This document shows positions 26,553 through 36,375 of a DNA stretch of 64,000 nt, in pieces. Where the stretch lies: contig DULJ01000014.1 in NCBI GenBank assembly GCA_012840465.1, forward strand, positions 32,169-96,168. Reading direction: 5' to 3'. The notes beneath the pieces are model-generated. The model did not search any database. It worked only from the letters and a program-made list of their open reading frames with translations, and had not been told where the DNA came from. Made by a program: the position numbers and the translations under genes. This DNA is from Caryophanales bacterium (lineage in GTDB: Bacteria > Bacillota > Bacilli > Bacillales > Bacillaceae_J). Each line of letters begins with the position of its first letter. Positions within the stretch are counted from its first letter, which is position 1.

Positions 26553-28133
26553 ATGGGTTTTGGGAATAAAATCAAGCTTCGCTATGCCATTGGCATTTTA
26601 GTGATTATGTCGGTGATCTTAACTGCCGTTGTTGCTTGGTATGCTTCGATGAGTACGTTAAAGAGGTCTTTGACAGAAAATTATTTGGAGAGCAACTACA
26701 CCTACGCCTGGAAGCTTTCGCTAAGTATAAGTGCCCTGGTCGGACATATGCAGCAAAATTTAATTGCGATTGGCGAAACCTTTGGCAAGTCGACTCTTAA
26801 TCAGATCGATTTGGACGCGTGGCGGGCAGCAAATAATAAATATTTCAATTCCTTATTCATTACCGATGCAAATGGAGTGATTCAATTAATAAGCCCTGCT
26901 GTTGTTCAATTTAACGAGGGCAATCCGGTGAAGGCCAATATGAAGGTTGAGTCTGAAGCTGTTCAGCGTTCGTTGGATCTTAAAAAGCCGTTCATTTCCG
27001 AACCTTATAAGGCGTTATCAGGCCAACGGATCTTGCTCATGACAGCGCCAATCTTTGATAATGCGGGTCAATACCAAGGGATGGTTGCTGGTACGATTTA
27101 TCTAGAAAGTGATAATTTTATTAAAAATACGATAAACGATCAACAATACGCAAACGGTTCATACGTATATGTCGTTGATCAGAAAGGGCGAATTATTTTT
27201 CATCCGGATCCTAGGCGAATTAATGATAATGTGATCGAAAATCCAATCGTCAAGAAAGTGGTCAGCGGTAAAAGTGGGCAGGGAAAAGTAACCAACACGG
27301 AGGGTCATCAATTTTTCGCGGGGTACGCTTATGAAAGAAATACAGGTTTGGGAATCATTTCGCAGACTCCGATTTCAGTCATTAATGAGCCGCTTGAAAG
27401 CTTATTCAAAAGCATGATTATCCAAAGTCTGCCGCTACTATTAGTCATTCTTATTTTGGCATGGGTGCTTGGAAGTATGATCACGAGACCAATAAATAAA
27501 CTCGCGAAGTTTTCCGAAAATGCTCTGCGTGAACATAGCTTCGTTCCTTATAAAAGCTTAAAAATAAATACCACTATTTTCGAAGTGGACTACCTGTACC
27601 ACCATATTAACAATTATTTTCATCTTTTAAATAAACAAATTCAAATTGATGGACTGACAGGCTTATATAATCGAAAAACATTTGATTCTGTTATGAAAGA
27701 ATTTATTGCAAAAAAAGTGCCATTTTCGCTTATCCTGCTCGATATTGATCACTTTAAAAAGGTCAATGACACCTATGGGCATCTTGTCGGGGACGAAGTA
27801 TTAAGATACTTGGCAAATATGATTAAAAGTATTTCAGCTTCATGTGAGCTTTGTTTCTTTCGCTATGGTGGCGAAGAATTTGTAATTTTAACTAAAAGTG
27901 AAAATCTTGATATGGCCTTTGATGTGGCCGAGAAGTTGCGAATGAAAATAGCTGAAACGACAAGTCCGACGGGAAAACCAATCACCGTTTCAATGGGGGT
28001 AACCTTGGCCTCGTTTGAAGACCAGTCTCCAGGGGAGATCATTAGTAGGGCAGATGAAGCTCTTTACGAGTCAAAAACAACCGGAAGAAATAAAACTACC
28101 ATTTTCAATGATAAATATAAAATTATAGTTTGA
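26553..28133 (+). CDS. Membrane diguanylate cyclase with extracellular Cache sensor
   Basis: A 526-residue signalling protein. It has a membrane helix at about 11-33, an extracellular Cache/PAS-like sensor (about 35-285) with DQKGRIIFHPDPRRINDN and GYAYERNTGLGIISQTP, and a second helix at about 290-312. A short HAMP-like linker (ITRPINKLAKFSENA) and a GGDEF domain (about 360-520) complete it. The active motif GGEEF is at 439-443 with DGLTGLYNRK and LLDIDHFKKVNDTYGH upstream, so it should make c-di-GMP. The usual inhibitory RxxD before GGEEF is replaced by CELC, suggesting no product inhibition there. The ligand is unknown. It stands alone between uvrA and the yvl operon. Confidence 0.9.
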   Translation: MGFGNKIKLRYAIGILVIMSVILTAVVAWYASMSTLKRSLTENYLESNYTYAWKLSLSISALVGHMQQNLIAIGETFGKSTLNQIDLDAWRAANNKYFNSLFITDANGVIQLISPAVVQFNEGNPVKANMKVESEAVQRSLDLKKPFISEPYKALSGQRILLMTAPIFDNAGQYQGMVAGTIYLESDNFIKNTINDQQYANGSYVYVVDQKGRIIFHPDPRRINDNVIENPIVKKVVSGKSGQGKVTNTEGHQFFAGYAYERNTGLGIISQTPISVINEPLESLFKSMIIQSLPLLLVILILAWVLGSMITRPINKLAKFSENALREHSFVPYKSLKINTTIFEVDYLYHHINNYFHLLNKQIQIDGLTGLYNRKTFDSVMKEFIAKKVPFSLILLDIDHFKKVNDTYGHLVGDEVLRYLANMIKSISASCELCFFRYGGEEFVILTKSENLDMAFDVAEKLRMKIAETTSPTGKPITVSMGVTLASFEDQSPGEIISRADEALYESKTTGRNKTTIFNDKYKIIV

Positions 28134-28242
28134 TCATGCTATTTTACTGCTATTACATTGATAGTTAATGCTATCCACACCTATCCAAGCATCCTTCTTC
28201 TCCGTCTTAAGACCGCGGATATATAAAAATTTTGGGATTTAT

Positions 28243-28268
28243 CGAAACTAAATAGTTTTAAATTCGTA
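28243..28268 (+). promoter_or_regulatory. Sigma-W type promoter for yvlBCD
   Basis: CGAAAC at 28243-28248 and CGTA at 28265-28268 are separated by exactly 16 bases; the consensus is TGAAAC-N16-CGTA. The homologous B. subtilis yvlABCD operon belongs to the sigma-W regulon. It lies 63 bases before yvlB. Confidence 0.7.
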
Positions 28269-28331
28269 TATTTTAATTATCAGGGCGATTAATCTAGGGA
28301 TTTTAACTTATCTTACATGGAGGAATGCACG

Positions 28332-29465
28332 ATGAACGAAGAACGTAAACAAATTTTACAAATGGTAGAGTCAGGGAAAATAACAGTAGATGAAGCTCTC
28401 AAGTTAATGGAAGCAATGGAAAAAACGAAGCAGGAATCGAATAACGTGAATGACGCGAACGAAACGAACCAGGAATCAGAAACAAGTTTCGAGCCTTCCA
28501 CTTTCGTAAACTATGATTCAAATTACTCGAGCACAAACGGTGAACAAAAAGATTGCAAACGTCCATCCTTTATAGACAAATTCACGGATTTTATTGATAG
28601 TGCGCTGCAAAAAATTAAGGATGTTGACCTCGATTTTAACTTTGGAACACCGGTGGAAGTGAACCATATTTTTCAACATAAGGATGTGTATTTAGCGAAT
28701 CTCAATTTAGATATTTCAAATGGGAATATTAAGATCCTACCTTGGGAGGAGCGGGACGTTCGGATCGAGTGCAATGCGAAGGTTTATAAGTCTGATTCGT
28801 TTGACGATGCCAAAACCTATTTCCTAAAAAGCGTCCGCTTCTCCATTGATGGCGAGAACATGAAATTTTCTGTTGAACCGAAACAAATTAAAATGAGCAC
28901 GGTGCTTTACATTCCACAAGCTCTGTACAATGAGATTCAAATTCGCATGTTTAATGGACATGTTGCTGGGGAAGGGCTTCAAGCGAACAAGCTAAAAGTA
29001 AATACAGCAAATGGAAATATTGATTTTTCTCGTCTACAAGGACAAGATTTTGAATTTGAAACGGCGAACGGGCATATAAAAATAGTAGACAGCTTTTCAC
29101 AAGAAATCGAGGCGGAAACAATCAATGGCACGATCAATGTTCACGGTGCTTTTGAAAAAGTTGATTTACAAAGCTTCAGCAGCAATATTATTTGTAAGCT
29201 TCAAGATTCAAAGAGCAAGATTGCTTATTTAAACACGAAGACGGGAAGCATTGATTTATTTTTACCGACAGATCTTGAAGTAAAAGGAAAAATCAAATCC
29301 AATATCGGTGGCTTCAAATGCGAACTAAAAGACCTAGAGATTTTGGATGAGAAAAAAGATGTGATTCAAAAAGAATTGAATTTCATCGCCAATAGTGGCA
29401 AAACGGAGAAACTATATGTCGAAGCAAGCTCAAATGCAGGATCAATTTTAGTGAAAAATTTATAG
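28332..29465 (+). CDS. yvlB: YvlB-like DUF4097 protein
   Basis: A 377-residue protein. The N-terminal 30 residues form a SHOCT-like helical motif (ERKQILQMVESGKITVDEALKLMEAM), then comes an acidic Asn/Glu-rich linker. From about 110 to the end is a DUF4097-type beta-helix with repeated short turns such as LDISNGNIKILPW, VNTANGNIDFSRLQG, ETANGHIKIVDSF and TKTGSIDLFLP. No signal peptide or membrane helix is present. The function is unknown, but with PspC and YvlD it forms a sigma-W-type envelope-stress unit. ATG 28332 is chosen because GGAGGA is seven bases upstream; the ATG at 28317 lies over that site. Confidence 0.85.
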   Translation: MNEERKQILQMVESGKITVDEALKLMEAMEKTKQESNNVNDANETNQESETSFEPSTFVNYDSNYSSTNGEQKDCKRPSFIDKFTDFIDSALQKIKDVDLDFNFGTPVEVNHIFQHKDVYLANLNLDISNGNIKILPWEERDVRIECNAKVYKSDSFDDAKTYFLKSVRFSIDGENMKFSVEPKQIKMSTVLYIPQALYNEIQIRMFNGHVAGEGLQANKLKVNTANGNIDFSRLQGQDFEFETANGHIKIVDSFSQEIEAETINGTINVHGAFEKVDLQSFSSNIICKLQDSKSKIAYLNTKTGSIDLFLPTDLEVKGKIKSNIGGFKCELKDLEILDEKKDVIQKELNFIANSGKTEKLYVEASSNAGSILVKNL

Positions 29466-29481
29466 GAAAGGATGCATGGTG

Positions 29482-29688
29482 ATGAGTAAAAAGTTATTTA
29501 GGTCGCGCTCGGATAAAAAAGTGGCTGGCATTCTCGGAGGATTAGGAAAATACTTTGGAATCGACCCAACGATATTACGGGTGCTATTTGTTCTGCTATT
29601 AATTGGAACAGGAGGATTTCCATTTGCACTCATTTATTTAATTTTAATTTTCGTCATCCCATATGATGATGGCGTGATTGAAGGATGA
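29482..29688 (+). CDS. yvlC: PspC domain membrane protein
   Basis: A 68-residue PspC-domain protein. LFRSRSDKKVAGILGGLGKYFGIDPTILRVLFVLLL is typical of this family, and a membrane helix at about 31-60 follows. PspC proteins sit in the membrane and take part in phage-shock type envelope responses; in B. subtilis YvlC is encoded with YvlB and YvlD. ATG 29482 is nine bases from AGGAAAGGA; ATG 29476 is too close. It overlaps yvlD by four bases (ATGA). Confidence 0.88.
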   Translation: MSKKLFRSRSDKKVAGILGGLGKYFGIDPTILRVLFVLLLIGTGGFPFALIYLILIFVIPYDDGVIEG

Positions 29689-30047
29689 AATGGATTGCCC
29701 AAATACTGGTTAACAGCTTAGTCCTGATCGTGGTAGCCGGGTACTTTGAATCTTTCTATATTGAAGGTGTCGGCGCCGCTGTCCTAACAAGTTTAATCAT
29801 TTCGGTGTTGAATGCGATTGTGAAGCCGATCTTAATTCTGTTGACCCTTCCTGTTACCGTTTTGACATTCGGGCTGTTCCTCTTCGTCATTAATGCGGTC
29901 ACATTGATGATCGCCGACAGCATCATGGGCTCAGCCTTTGAGATTGATGGATTTGGTGCAGCGGTTATGGCCGCCATTTTTATCTCAATCTTGAATTTGC
30001 TTATTCAAAAAGTCGTCATTGAGCCGCTAAGTAGGAAGGATGATTGA
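29685..30047 (+). CDS. yvlD: YvlD-like four-helix membrane protein (phage holin family 4 superfamily)
   Basis: A 120-residue membrane protein with four hydrophobic helices. It includes TSLIISVLNAIVKPILILLTLPVTVLTFGLFLFVINA, the core of the family (PF04020, often called phage holin family 4 or YvlD). Despite the holin label the chromosomal members are thought to be envelope-stress proteins. Its start overlaps the yvlC stop by four bases, and a terminator follows, closing the three-gene operon. Confidence 0.88.
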   Translation: MKWIAQILVNSLVLIVVAGYFESFYIEGVGAAVLTSLIISVLNAIVKPILILLTLPVTVLTFGLFLFVINAVTLMIADSIMGSAFEIDGFGAAVMAAIFISILNLLIQKVVIEPLSRKDD

Positions 30048-30074
30048 TCACTGAATCTATCTGAAGTAAAGTGA

Positions 30075-30109
30075 AGCGTTGCTGCCGTCGGGGAAGCGGC
30101 GCTTTTTTA
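30075..30109 (+). terminator. Terminator after yvlD
   Basis: AGCGTTGC at 30075-30082 pairs (two G-U) with GCGGCGCT at 30096-30103, then TTTTT. Confidence 0.75.
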
Positions 30110-30261
30110 TAGAATGAGAATTTTCGAGTAAAGCACCCCGCCATCTCCTCAAAAGCAACTTCTTCCGCAAAATTCCCTCCACACGTCAATAAATTTCGTG
30201 TTTACCCAAAAAAATGCTAAAATAAAAAAATAGTATGAACGGAGTGTGGAGGAAGCTTTAA

Positions 30262-31197
30262 ATGGTAAAAGTGCGCACGAAAGATGTTATTGATAAGTTT
30301 AAGTTTGAGCTGATTTGTGGGGAAGACGGGATTAACCGTCCAATTACGACGAGTGATTTGTCACGTCCTGGGATTGAGCTGGCAGGCTTTTTTGATTTTT
30401 ATCCGGCCGAGCGGATCCAATTGCTAGGGAAAACCGAGCTGTCCTTTTTTTATGGGCTAGATCCAGAAGTACGCAAAGAACGAATGGAACTATTATGTAC
30501 GGATATGACGCCAGGGATCATTATTTCGAACGGGCAGGAGCCCCCGATTGAATTAATTGAGGCAGCAAAGCAAAATGATGTGCCTGTAATCCAGTCTCAT
30601 TACAAAACGACACGTTTATCAAGCCACCTCACCAATTACCTGGAAAGTCTATTGGCACCGACGACGGCCATTCATGGTGTATTAGTCGATGTTTATGGGG
30701 TAGGGGTGTTGATTACAGGTAAAAGCGGTGTTGGTAAAAGTGAAACGGCATTGGAGCTCGTTAAGCGTGGGCACCGTTTGATTGCCGACGATTGTGTTGA
30801 AATCCGGCAAGAGGATCAAGATACGTTAATTGGAGGCTCCCCGGAATTGATTAAACATTTACTAGAAATTCGCGGACTTGGCATCATTAATGTCATGACC
30901 TTGTTCGGGGCAGGAGCCGTTCGTAATTATAAAAAAGTCAGCTTGGTGATTAACCTCGAATTATGGGACCCAACAAAAGTGTATGATAGACTTGGTTTAG
31001 ATGAAGAAAAAATAAAAATAATTGATGCTCATATTCAAAAGCTCACTGTTCCGGTGCGCCCTGGACGGAACTTAGCTGTTATCATTGAGGTGGCAGCGAT
31101 GAATTTCCGTTTGAAGCGAATGGGCGTCAATGCGGCCGAGCAATTTTCTAACCGTTTAACTGACGTAATTGAAGAAGGGGAACATGATGAGTTGTAA
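30262..31197 (+). CDS. hprK: HPr kinase/phosphorylase
   Basis: HprK phosphorylates and dephosphorylates Ser46 of HPr and Crh, which turns these proteins into CcpA corepressors. The 311-residue protein has an N-terminal regulatory domain (about 1-130), His138, the Walker A loop GKSGVGKS at 153-160, and ADDCVEI around 175-181. The HprK signature [20 protein letters not shown] (about 205-224) and the C-terminal [20 protein letters not shown] follow. The gene begins the hprK-lgt-yvoD-ppaX-yvoF operon known from B. subtilis. GGAGTGTGGAGG precedes ATG 30262. Its target Crh is encoded at 47.8 kb in this window. Confidence 0.97.
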   Translation: MVKVRTKDVIDKFKFELICGEDGINRPITTSDLSRPGIELAGFFDFYPAERIQLLGKTELSFFYGLDPEVRKERMELLCTDMTPGIIISNGQEPPIELIEAAKQNDVPVIQSHYKTTRLSSHLTNYLESLLAPTTAIHGVLVDVYGVGVLITGKSGVGKSETALELVKRGHRLIADDCVEIRQEDQDTLIGGSPELIKHLLEIRGLGIINVMTLFGAGAVRNYKKVSLVINLELWDPTKVYDRLGLDEEKIKIIDAHIQKLTVPVRPGRNLAVIIEVAAMNFRLKRMGVNAAEQFSNRLTDVIEEGEHDEL

Positions 31198-31295
31198 TAG
31201 ATGGCCGTCAATGGTGGACGATGTCATTTTTAACCGACCATTTAAGTATCAAATCTATCATTATCTAAAGCCCGAATATATAAAGGAGTGAAATC

Positions 31296-32132
31296 ATGGA
31301 ATCTGAAATCCAGCATCTGGATCGTGTGTTTTTAGCAATAGGACCATTAACGATATATTGGTACGGCGTGATCATTGCCGTTGGTGCGATGATTGGGCTC
31401 ATGATCGCCCAACGAGAAAGCATCCGAAGGGGCTTACAGAAAGAAACATTTATGGATCTTGTATTATATGCCATTCCAATTGCGATATTATCAGCGCGGG
31501 CCTATTATGTTATTTTTCAATGGGGCTATTATTCAGAGCATCCAGGTGAAATTATCAAAATCTGGGAAGGCGGTCTGGCCATTCACGGTGGTTTGATTGG
31601 GGCCTTTATTACAGGCTATATTTTTGCTAAAAAGCGTGGATTATCATTTTGGCAGCTTGCGGATATTGCGGCGCCAAGTATTATCCTTGCACAGGCGATT
31701 GGTCGCTGGGGTAATTTTATGAATCAGGAAGCCCATGGTGGGGAAGTGACGCGCACGTTTTTGGAAGGGTTGCATCTGCCAAAGTTTATGATCGACCAAA
31801 TGTATATCGAAGGGGTTTACTATCAACCGACGTTTTTATATGAATCATTTTGGGATTTATTAGGATTTATCGTGTTAATGACACTTCGAAAAGTAAATTT
31901 AAAGCGCGGAGAAATCTTTTTAAGTTATCTGATTTGGTACTCGATCGGTCGTTTCTTTGTTGAAGGCTTGCGAACCGACAGTTTAATGCTCACAGAAAGC
32001 CTTCGAATGGCACAGTTTATTTCCATTGTTTTGATCGTCATAGCGATGGTGGCTTGGTGGTATCGCCGCTCTAAAGGTTATGCGAAGGCTCGCTATTTAG
32101 ACCAGGATAACCCTCAAGGAAAGTCATATTAA
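31296..32132 (+). CDS. lgt: Prolipoprotein diacylglyceryl transferase
   Basis: Lgt attaches diacylglycerol to the lipobox cysteine of prolipoproteins in the membrane. The 278-residue protein has about seven hydrophobic helices and the family motifs: [19 protein letters not shown], the Lgt signature [14 protein letters not shown] near 145-160, [15 protein letters not shown] and the second catalytic-region [24 protein letters not shown] lies before ATG 31296. It follows hprK by about 100 bases. CccB above is one likely client. Confidence 0.96.
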   Translation: MESEIQHLDRVFLAIGPLTIYWYGVIIAVGAMIGLMIAQRESIRRGLQKETFMDLVLYAIPIAILSARAYYVIFQWGYYSEHPGEIIKIWEGGLAIHGGLIGAFITGYIFAKKRGLSFWQLADIAAPSIILAQAIGRWGNFMNQEAHGGEVTRTFLEGLHLPKFMIDQMYIEGVYYQPTFLYESFWDLLGFIVLMTLRKVNLKRGEIFLSYLIWYSIGRFFVEGLRTDSLMLTESLRMAQFISIVLIVIAMVAWWYRRSKGYAKARYLDQDNPQGKSY

Positions 32133-32227
32133 AAATGTCGCTATTATAATTTAGTGTTATCTATTAGGAGTCAAAATGGCGAGACACCTGTAGGAGCACT
32201 TTTCATCATTTGGGGGAGAGAGCAACA

Positions 32228-33172
32228 GTGGAAACTATCAAAAAAGGTTTAAGCGCCGGCTTAAGGACAACTTGGATTTTGGGAAAAATTATTTTTCCAA
32301 TTACACTAATCATTACATTGCTGCAATATACACCCGTTTTGCCATGGATTGTTAAAATGGTTGAACCTTTTATGAAGTTTTTAGGGTTATCTGGGGATGC
32401 AGCTATTCCATTGGTTTTGGGGAACTTTGTAAACTTATATGCAGCCATCGGTGCGATTTTATCGATGGAGTTAACGGTTAAAGAAGTGTTTATTTTAGCG
32501 ATTATGACATCGTTCGCCCACAACTTGATTATTGAATCAACGGTTGCTGCTAAAGTAGGTGTAAAACTTTGGATTGTGGTAACTGTGAGGATTGTTCTTG
32601 CAATCGCTTCAGGGGTTATTATTAATCTCGTTTGGCATGGCGGCAATGAGATCGCCCAATACGGATTAGTTTCCAATACAGCAAACGAGCAAGTCAGCGG
32701 CTTCGGGCCCATTTTATTACAAGGTCTTGAAAAAGCATCGCTTGGTATTTTACAACTTGCCATGATTGTTATACCGCTGATGATCATGATTCAATTTCTC
32801 AAGGATTTTAAATTAATTGCCCGTTTTTCAAATGTAGTGGCCCCTTTTTTAAAAATTCTAGGAATGAAAGAGAATACGTCTACAACGTTAGCTGCTGGCA
32901 TTGTATTCGGACTTGCTTACGGTGCGGGGGTCATGATTCAGGCCGCGAAAGAAGACGGAGTTTCGAAAAAGGATTTGTATTTAGCCTTACTCTTTTTAGT
33001 ATCATGCCATGCCGTTATTGAGGACACATTGCTTTTTGCACCGCTTGGAATCCCAATCTGGCCGCTCCTTGTCATCCGTTTAACCGTAGCCATGTTACTA
33101 ACAATGATCGTTTCCTTCATTTGGAGGCAGGTCGAGTTATCAGGCAGAAAGGAAGCAACTTATGAAAATTGA
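32228..33172 (+). CDS. yvoD: Nucleoside-recognition (Gate) domain membrane protein YvoD
   Basis: A 314-residue integral membrane protein with two repeats of the nucleoside recognition (Gate) domain: about 20-130 ([20 protein letters not shown]) and about 160-300 ([20 protein letters not shown]). Family members resemble parts of nucleoside and spore-maturation transporters, but the substrate is unknown. I use GTG 32228, nine bases after GGGGGAG; the TTG at 32210 overlaps that site. The gene ends 11 bases inside ppaX, so it is translationally coupled. Confidence 0.82.
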   Translation: METIKKGLSAGLRTTWILGKIIFPITLIITLLQYTPVLPWIVKMVEPFMKFLGLSGDAAIPLVLGNFVNLYAAIGAILSMELTVKEVFILAIMTSFAHNLIIESTVAAKVGVKLWIVVTVRIVLAIASGVIINLVWHGGNEIAQYGLVSNTANEQVSGFGPILLQGLEKASLGILQLAMIVIPLMIMIQFLKDFKLIARFSNVVAPFLKILGMKENTSTTLAAGIVFGLAYGAGVMIQAAKEDGVSKKDLYLALLFLVSCHAVIEDTLLFAPLGIPIWPLLVIRLTVAMLLTMIVSFIWRQVELSGRKEATYEN

Positions 33173-33809
33173 TACACTATTATTTGATTTAGATGGAACA
33201 TTGATCAACACAAATGATTTGATTATATCATCTTTCATGCATACACTTGGGCATTATTTTCCCGGTCAATATCAAAAAGAGGATGTTCTCCAGTTTATGG
33301 GACCACCGTTAATGGATAGCTTTAATAAGCTTGATTCAACAAAGGCTGAGGAAATGGCCCAGTTCTATCGAGATTATAATCACAAAAGACACGATGAACT
33401 AGTGACAGAATTTGCAGGTGTTTATGATACGATTAAAACCCTTCATGAAAAGGGCTATAAGCTTGCAATTGTAACAACGAAAAAGCGATTTACGGTTGAG
33501 ATGGGTTTGAAGCTTACCAAGCTTGATCCGTTTTTTGATGTAGTTGTTACGTTGGATGATGTCACCCATCCCAAACCGGATCCTGAGCCACTTTTAAAAG
33601 CGTTGGGGCAGCTGGGCTCAAAGCCGGAAAATGCAATTATGGTTGGCGATAATAATCATGATATTGAAGGCGGAAAAAATACAGGGACACTTACAGCTGG
33701 TGTGGCTTGGGCTGTGAAAGGCCGTGAGTACATGGAAAGTTTCCATCCTGATTTTGTTCTAGAAAACATGTCTGATTTACTTGATATTGTTGGAGGCATC
33801 GAAAGTTGA
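33162..33809 (+). CDS. ppaX: Pyrophosphatase PpaX (HAD superfamily)
   Basis: A 215-residue HAD hydrolase with motif [12 protein letters not shown] (Asp nucleophile at about residue 9), motif II as IVTTKKR, motif III Lys in HPKPDPEP and motif [18 protein letters not shown]. PpaX hydrolyses the pyrophosphate released when HprK uses its phosphorolysis reaction on P-Ser-HPr, which explains its place in the hprK operon. It starts at ATG 33162 within the end of yvoD and overlaps the next gene by four bases. Confidence 0.92.
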   Translation: MKIDTLLFDLDGTLINTNDLIISSFMHTLGHYFPGQYQKEDVLQFMGPPLMDSFNKLDSTKAEEMAQFYRDYNHKRHDELVTEFAGVYDTIKTLHEKGYKLAIVTTKKRFTVEMGLKLTKLDPFFDVVVTLDDVTHPKPDPEPLLKALGQLGSKPENAIMVGDNNHDIEGGKNTGTLTAGVAWAVKGREYMESFHPDFVLENMSDLLDIVGGIES

Positions 33810-34339
33810 GCAGAAGGACAACCCGTTACAGTGTGGCAGAAGCAAATTCCTTATGGCATGTGTACAAAACCGTTCCTTTTTGGAAGGTTGTAAAAAACTT
33901 CGCTGTCATTCAGCTCGCCCGGTATACACCGTTTTTGCCGATGAAAAATTGGCTTTACCGAACCTTTTTACATATGGAAGTTGGAAAAAACACATCTTTT
34001 GCTTTAATGGTCATGCTTGATGTTATGTTTCCAGAAAAAATTAAAGTCGGGAACAACACGGTCATTGGCTATAATACAACGATTCTTGCTCATGAATACT
34101 TAATTAAAGAGTATCGACTAGGGGAAGTACGGATCGGTAGTGGGGTCATGATTGGGGCCAATTCAACGGTTTTGCCGGGTGTGATTATTGGGGATGATGC
34201 GATCGTGTCCGCCGGTACGCTCGTCCATAAAGATGTCCCAGCTGGGGCCTTCGTTGGTGGCAATCCGATGCGGGTGATTTATACGAAAGAGGAAATGGAA
34301 GCACGGGAGAAGGAAGCAACTAATAATGAGATTGTATGA
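33806..34339 (+). CDS. yvoF: Hexapeptide-repeat acyltransferase YvoF
   Basis: A 177-residue protein with a left-handed beta-helix made of hexapeptide turns (about 75-160): [38 protein letters not shown] and [20 protein letters not shown]. These are followed by the acyltransferase ending [17 protein letters not shown]. It resembles maltose/galactoside O-acetyltransferases, but its acceptor is unknown. The TTG start at 33806 overlaps the ppaX stop (TTGA) and has GGAGG ten bases upstream. It is the last gene of the hprK operon. Confidence 0.88.
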   Translation: MSRRTTRYSVAEANSLWHVYKTVPFWKVVKNFAVIQLARYTPFLPMKNWLYRTFLHMEVGKNTSFALMVMLDVMFPEKIKVGNNTVIGYNTTILAHEYLIKEYRLGEVRIGSGVMIGANSTVLPGVIIGDDAIVSAGTLVHKDVPAGAFVGGNPMRVIYTKEEMEAREKEATNNEIV

Positions 34340-34344
34340 GAGCT

Positions 34345-34386
34345 GGCTCGGGGTTTTGGTTAAGAAAACTTCGGGTCGTTTTTTTA
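34345..34386 (+). terminator. Terminator after yvoF
   Basis: GGCTCGGGGTTTT pairs through several G-U with AAAACTTCGGGTC, followed by a run of seven T after one G. Confidence 0.75.
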
Positions 34387-34433
34387 TTAAATGAACTTTT
34401 TGGTAAAATTTAAATAGATACTTTCCTTTTATA

Positions 34434-34462
34434 TTGACGCATTATAATTTTCGTTGTAATAT
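34434..34462 (+). promoter_or_regulatory. Sigma-A promoter of the histidine operon
   Basis: TTGACG at 34434-34439 and TAATAT at 34457-34462 have a 17-base spacer. A leader of about 80 bases follows with a TTAGC/GCTAA inverted repeat (34481-34500); I see no T-box, His-codon leader peptide or known riboswitch. Confidence 0.7.
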
Positions 34463-34548
34463 ACTAAATAACTTTAATTTATTAGCACATTAGCGAGCTA
34501 AAGGATTTTTGATTCTTTTATATAAATAAAAAAGGGTGAGTCAGGGAA

Positions 34549-35733
34549 ATGTCAAAGCTATTTATGTTCGAAAAGCCACTCGGGATGAGAGATACATTGC
34601 CTGAGCTGTATGAAACGAAAAAGCAAGCAAGGAATAAAATGCTAGAGGAGATTCAAGCTTGGGGCTACCAATCTATCCAGACCCCAACATTAGAATATTT
34701 TGACACAGTTGGTGCGGCTTCAGCGATTCCAAACCAACAGCTTTTTAAATTGCTCGACCAACAAGGTCATACATTAGTGCTTCGACCAGATATGACAGCA
34801 CCAATTGCTAGAGTGGCTGCTTCAAGAATGAAGGGGGAAGGCTATCCGTTACGCTTAGCTTATGATGCCAATGTATACCGTGCCCAACAGCGTGAAGGTG
34901 GACGACCAGCTGAGTTTGAACAGGTTGGCGTTGAGTTAATCGGTGATCAAACATCTAGCGCTGATGCAGAAGTGATTGCTTTAATGGTGGAGGTATTGAA
35001 AAGTGCCGGCCTCGAGAACTTCTCAGTAGCGATCGGACATGTTGGGTTTGTGAATGCTTTGTTTTTAGATATTTTAGGAAATGAAGAGCGTGCCAATGTG
35101 TTGCGCCGTTTTTTATATGAAAAAAATTACGTTGGGTACCGTGAGCATGTAAAAAAATTACCGTTATCTTCGATCGACAAACAACAGCTTTTACAATTGT
35201 TGCAGTTCCGCGGGTGTCACCAGGTCATTGCCGAGGCTTGTGAAATTACAGAAAACAGTGCCGCTAGAAAGGCGATGGAAGAGCTTGATCAATTGTGGAG
35301 CCAATTAGAAAGCTATGGTGTGACAGACCATATTAAAATTGATTTAAATATGGTCAGCCATATGAGCTACTACACAGGAATTTTATTTGAAGGCTATGCG
35401 CAAAATCTAGGATTTTCTTTATGCAGTGGTGGCCGTTATGATCAATTGCTAGAAAAATTTAATCGTCCTACAGCGGCTACAGGCTTTGCGATTCGCGTGG
35501 ACCGTTTAGTACAAGCATTAGAGGGGACAGAGGATGCTACTCCGATTTCGCTCATCATTTTTAGCCATGAGCGTAGACAGGAAGCAATCGAAATGGCACG
35601 GACGAAGCGGGAAAAGGGAGATAAAGTCGTTCTTCAAGATATTGCTGGAATTGAAGATGTCGATTTATTTACAAGCCGCTACCAAGATGTAGCTTATTGT
35701 ATTGGAAAGCCTGGAAAGGAGAGCGGGCAATGA
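34549..35733 (+). CDS. hisZ: ATP phosphoribosyltransferase regulatory subunit HisZ
   Basis: HisZ is a catalytically inactive histidyl-tRNA synthetase paralogue that activates and regulates short HisG. The 394-residue protein has the class II aminoacyl-tRNA synthetase fold with motif-like segments [28 protein letters not shown] and [25 protein letters not shown], and [12 protein letters not shown] near 305. The anticodon-binding part of a true synthetase is shortened. It opens the his operon at ATG 34549 and overlaps hisG by four bases (ATGA). Confidence 0.95.
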   Translation: MSKLFMFEKPLGMRDTLPELYETKKQARNKMLEEIQAWGYQSIQTPTLEYFDTVGAASAIPNQQLFKLLDQQGHTLVLRPDMTAPIARVAASRMKGEGYPLRLAYDANVYRAQQREGGRPAEFEQVGVELIGDQTSSADAEVIALMVEVLKSAGLENFSVAIGHVGFVNALFLDILGNEERANVLRRFLYEKNYVGYREHVKKLPLSSIDKQQLLQLLQFRGCHQVIAEACEITENSAARKAMEELDQLWSQLESYGVTDHIKIDLNMVSHMSYYTGILFEGYAQNLGFSLCSGGRYDQLLEKFNRPTAATGFAIRVDRLVQALEGTEDATPISLIIFSHERRQEAIEMARTKREKGDKVVLQDIAGIEDVDLFTSRYQDVAYCIGKPGKESGQ

Positions 35734-36374
35734 GTACTAATTCAACGATGTTAACAATTGCAATGCCGAAAGGGCGTATTTTTGAAGAAGCAGCCGAGCT
35801 TTTAAGACGGGCCGATTATAAGCTTCCTCCAGAATTTGATGATTCCCGGAAGCTAATCATCGATGTACCAGAAGAAAATATTAGATTTATTTTAGCAAAG
35901 CCGATGGATGTCGTGACGTATGTAGAGCATGGTGTAGCCGACCTCGGCATTGCCGGAAAGGACGTTATGCTTGAGGAAGATCGCGATGTATATGAAGTGC
36001 TGGATTTAAAGATAAGTGCTTGCTATTTAGCGGTTGCCGGCCTACCAAACGCAAAGGCTGTAAGCGTGGCACCGAAGATTGCGACGAAATATCCATCTGT
36101 TGCTTCTCGTTACTTTCGTGAACAAGGGGAGCAGGTAGAAATTATTAAGCTGAACGGTTCAATCGAACTTGCACCATTAATCGGACTGGCAGAACGGATT
36201 GTTGATATCGTCTCAACAGGTCGCACGTTGAAAGAAAATGGCTTAGTGGAGCTTGAACGGATTGAAGACATCACGTCCCGTCTAATTGTAAATCCAGTCT
36301 CCTACCGGATGAAGGATCAATTTATCGATGACATGGTTGAGCGCTTATCAGCAGTCATTGAAGGAGCGTACTAA
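35730..36374 (+). CDS. hisG: ATP phosphoribosyltransferase, short form
   Basis: HisG joins ATP and PRPP, the first step of histidine synthesis. At 214 residues it is the short form that needs HisZ. Visible are [19 protein letters not shown], the segment [16 protein letters not shown] and the PRPP-binding loop [18 protein letters not shown] near 170-187. The start ATG 35730 overlaps the hisZ stop and follows AAAGGAGAG. hisD begins one base after its stop codon. Confidence 0.96.
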   Translation: MSTNSTMLTIAMPKGRIFEEAAELLRRADYKLPPEFDDSRKLIIDVPEENIRFILAKPMDVVTYVEHGVADLGIAGKDVMLEEDRDVYEVLDLKISACYLAVAGLPNAKAVSVAPKIATKYPSVASRYFREQGEQVEIIKLNGSIELAPLIGLAERIVDIVSTGRTLKENGLVELERIEDITSRLIVNPVSYRMKDQFIDDMVERLSAVIEGAY

Positions 36375-36375
36375 A

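Noticed and set aside
29685..30047. Phage holin or prophage gene
   Set aside because: The holin family name is historical; the gene is part of the chromosomal yvlBCD operon and no phage genes are nearby.
34463..34548. T-box or His leader-peptide attenuator before hisZ
   Set aside because: There is no AGGGTGG-type T-box sequence, no His-codon run and no terminator stem in the leader.
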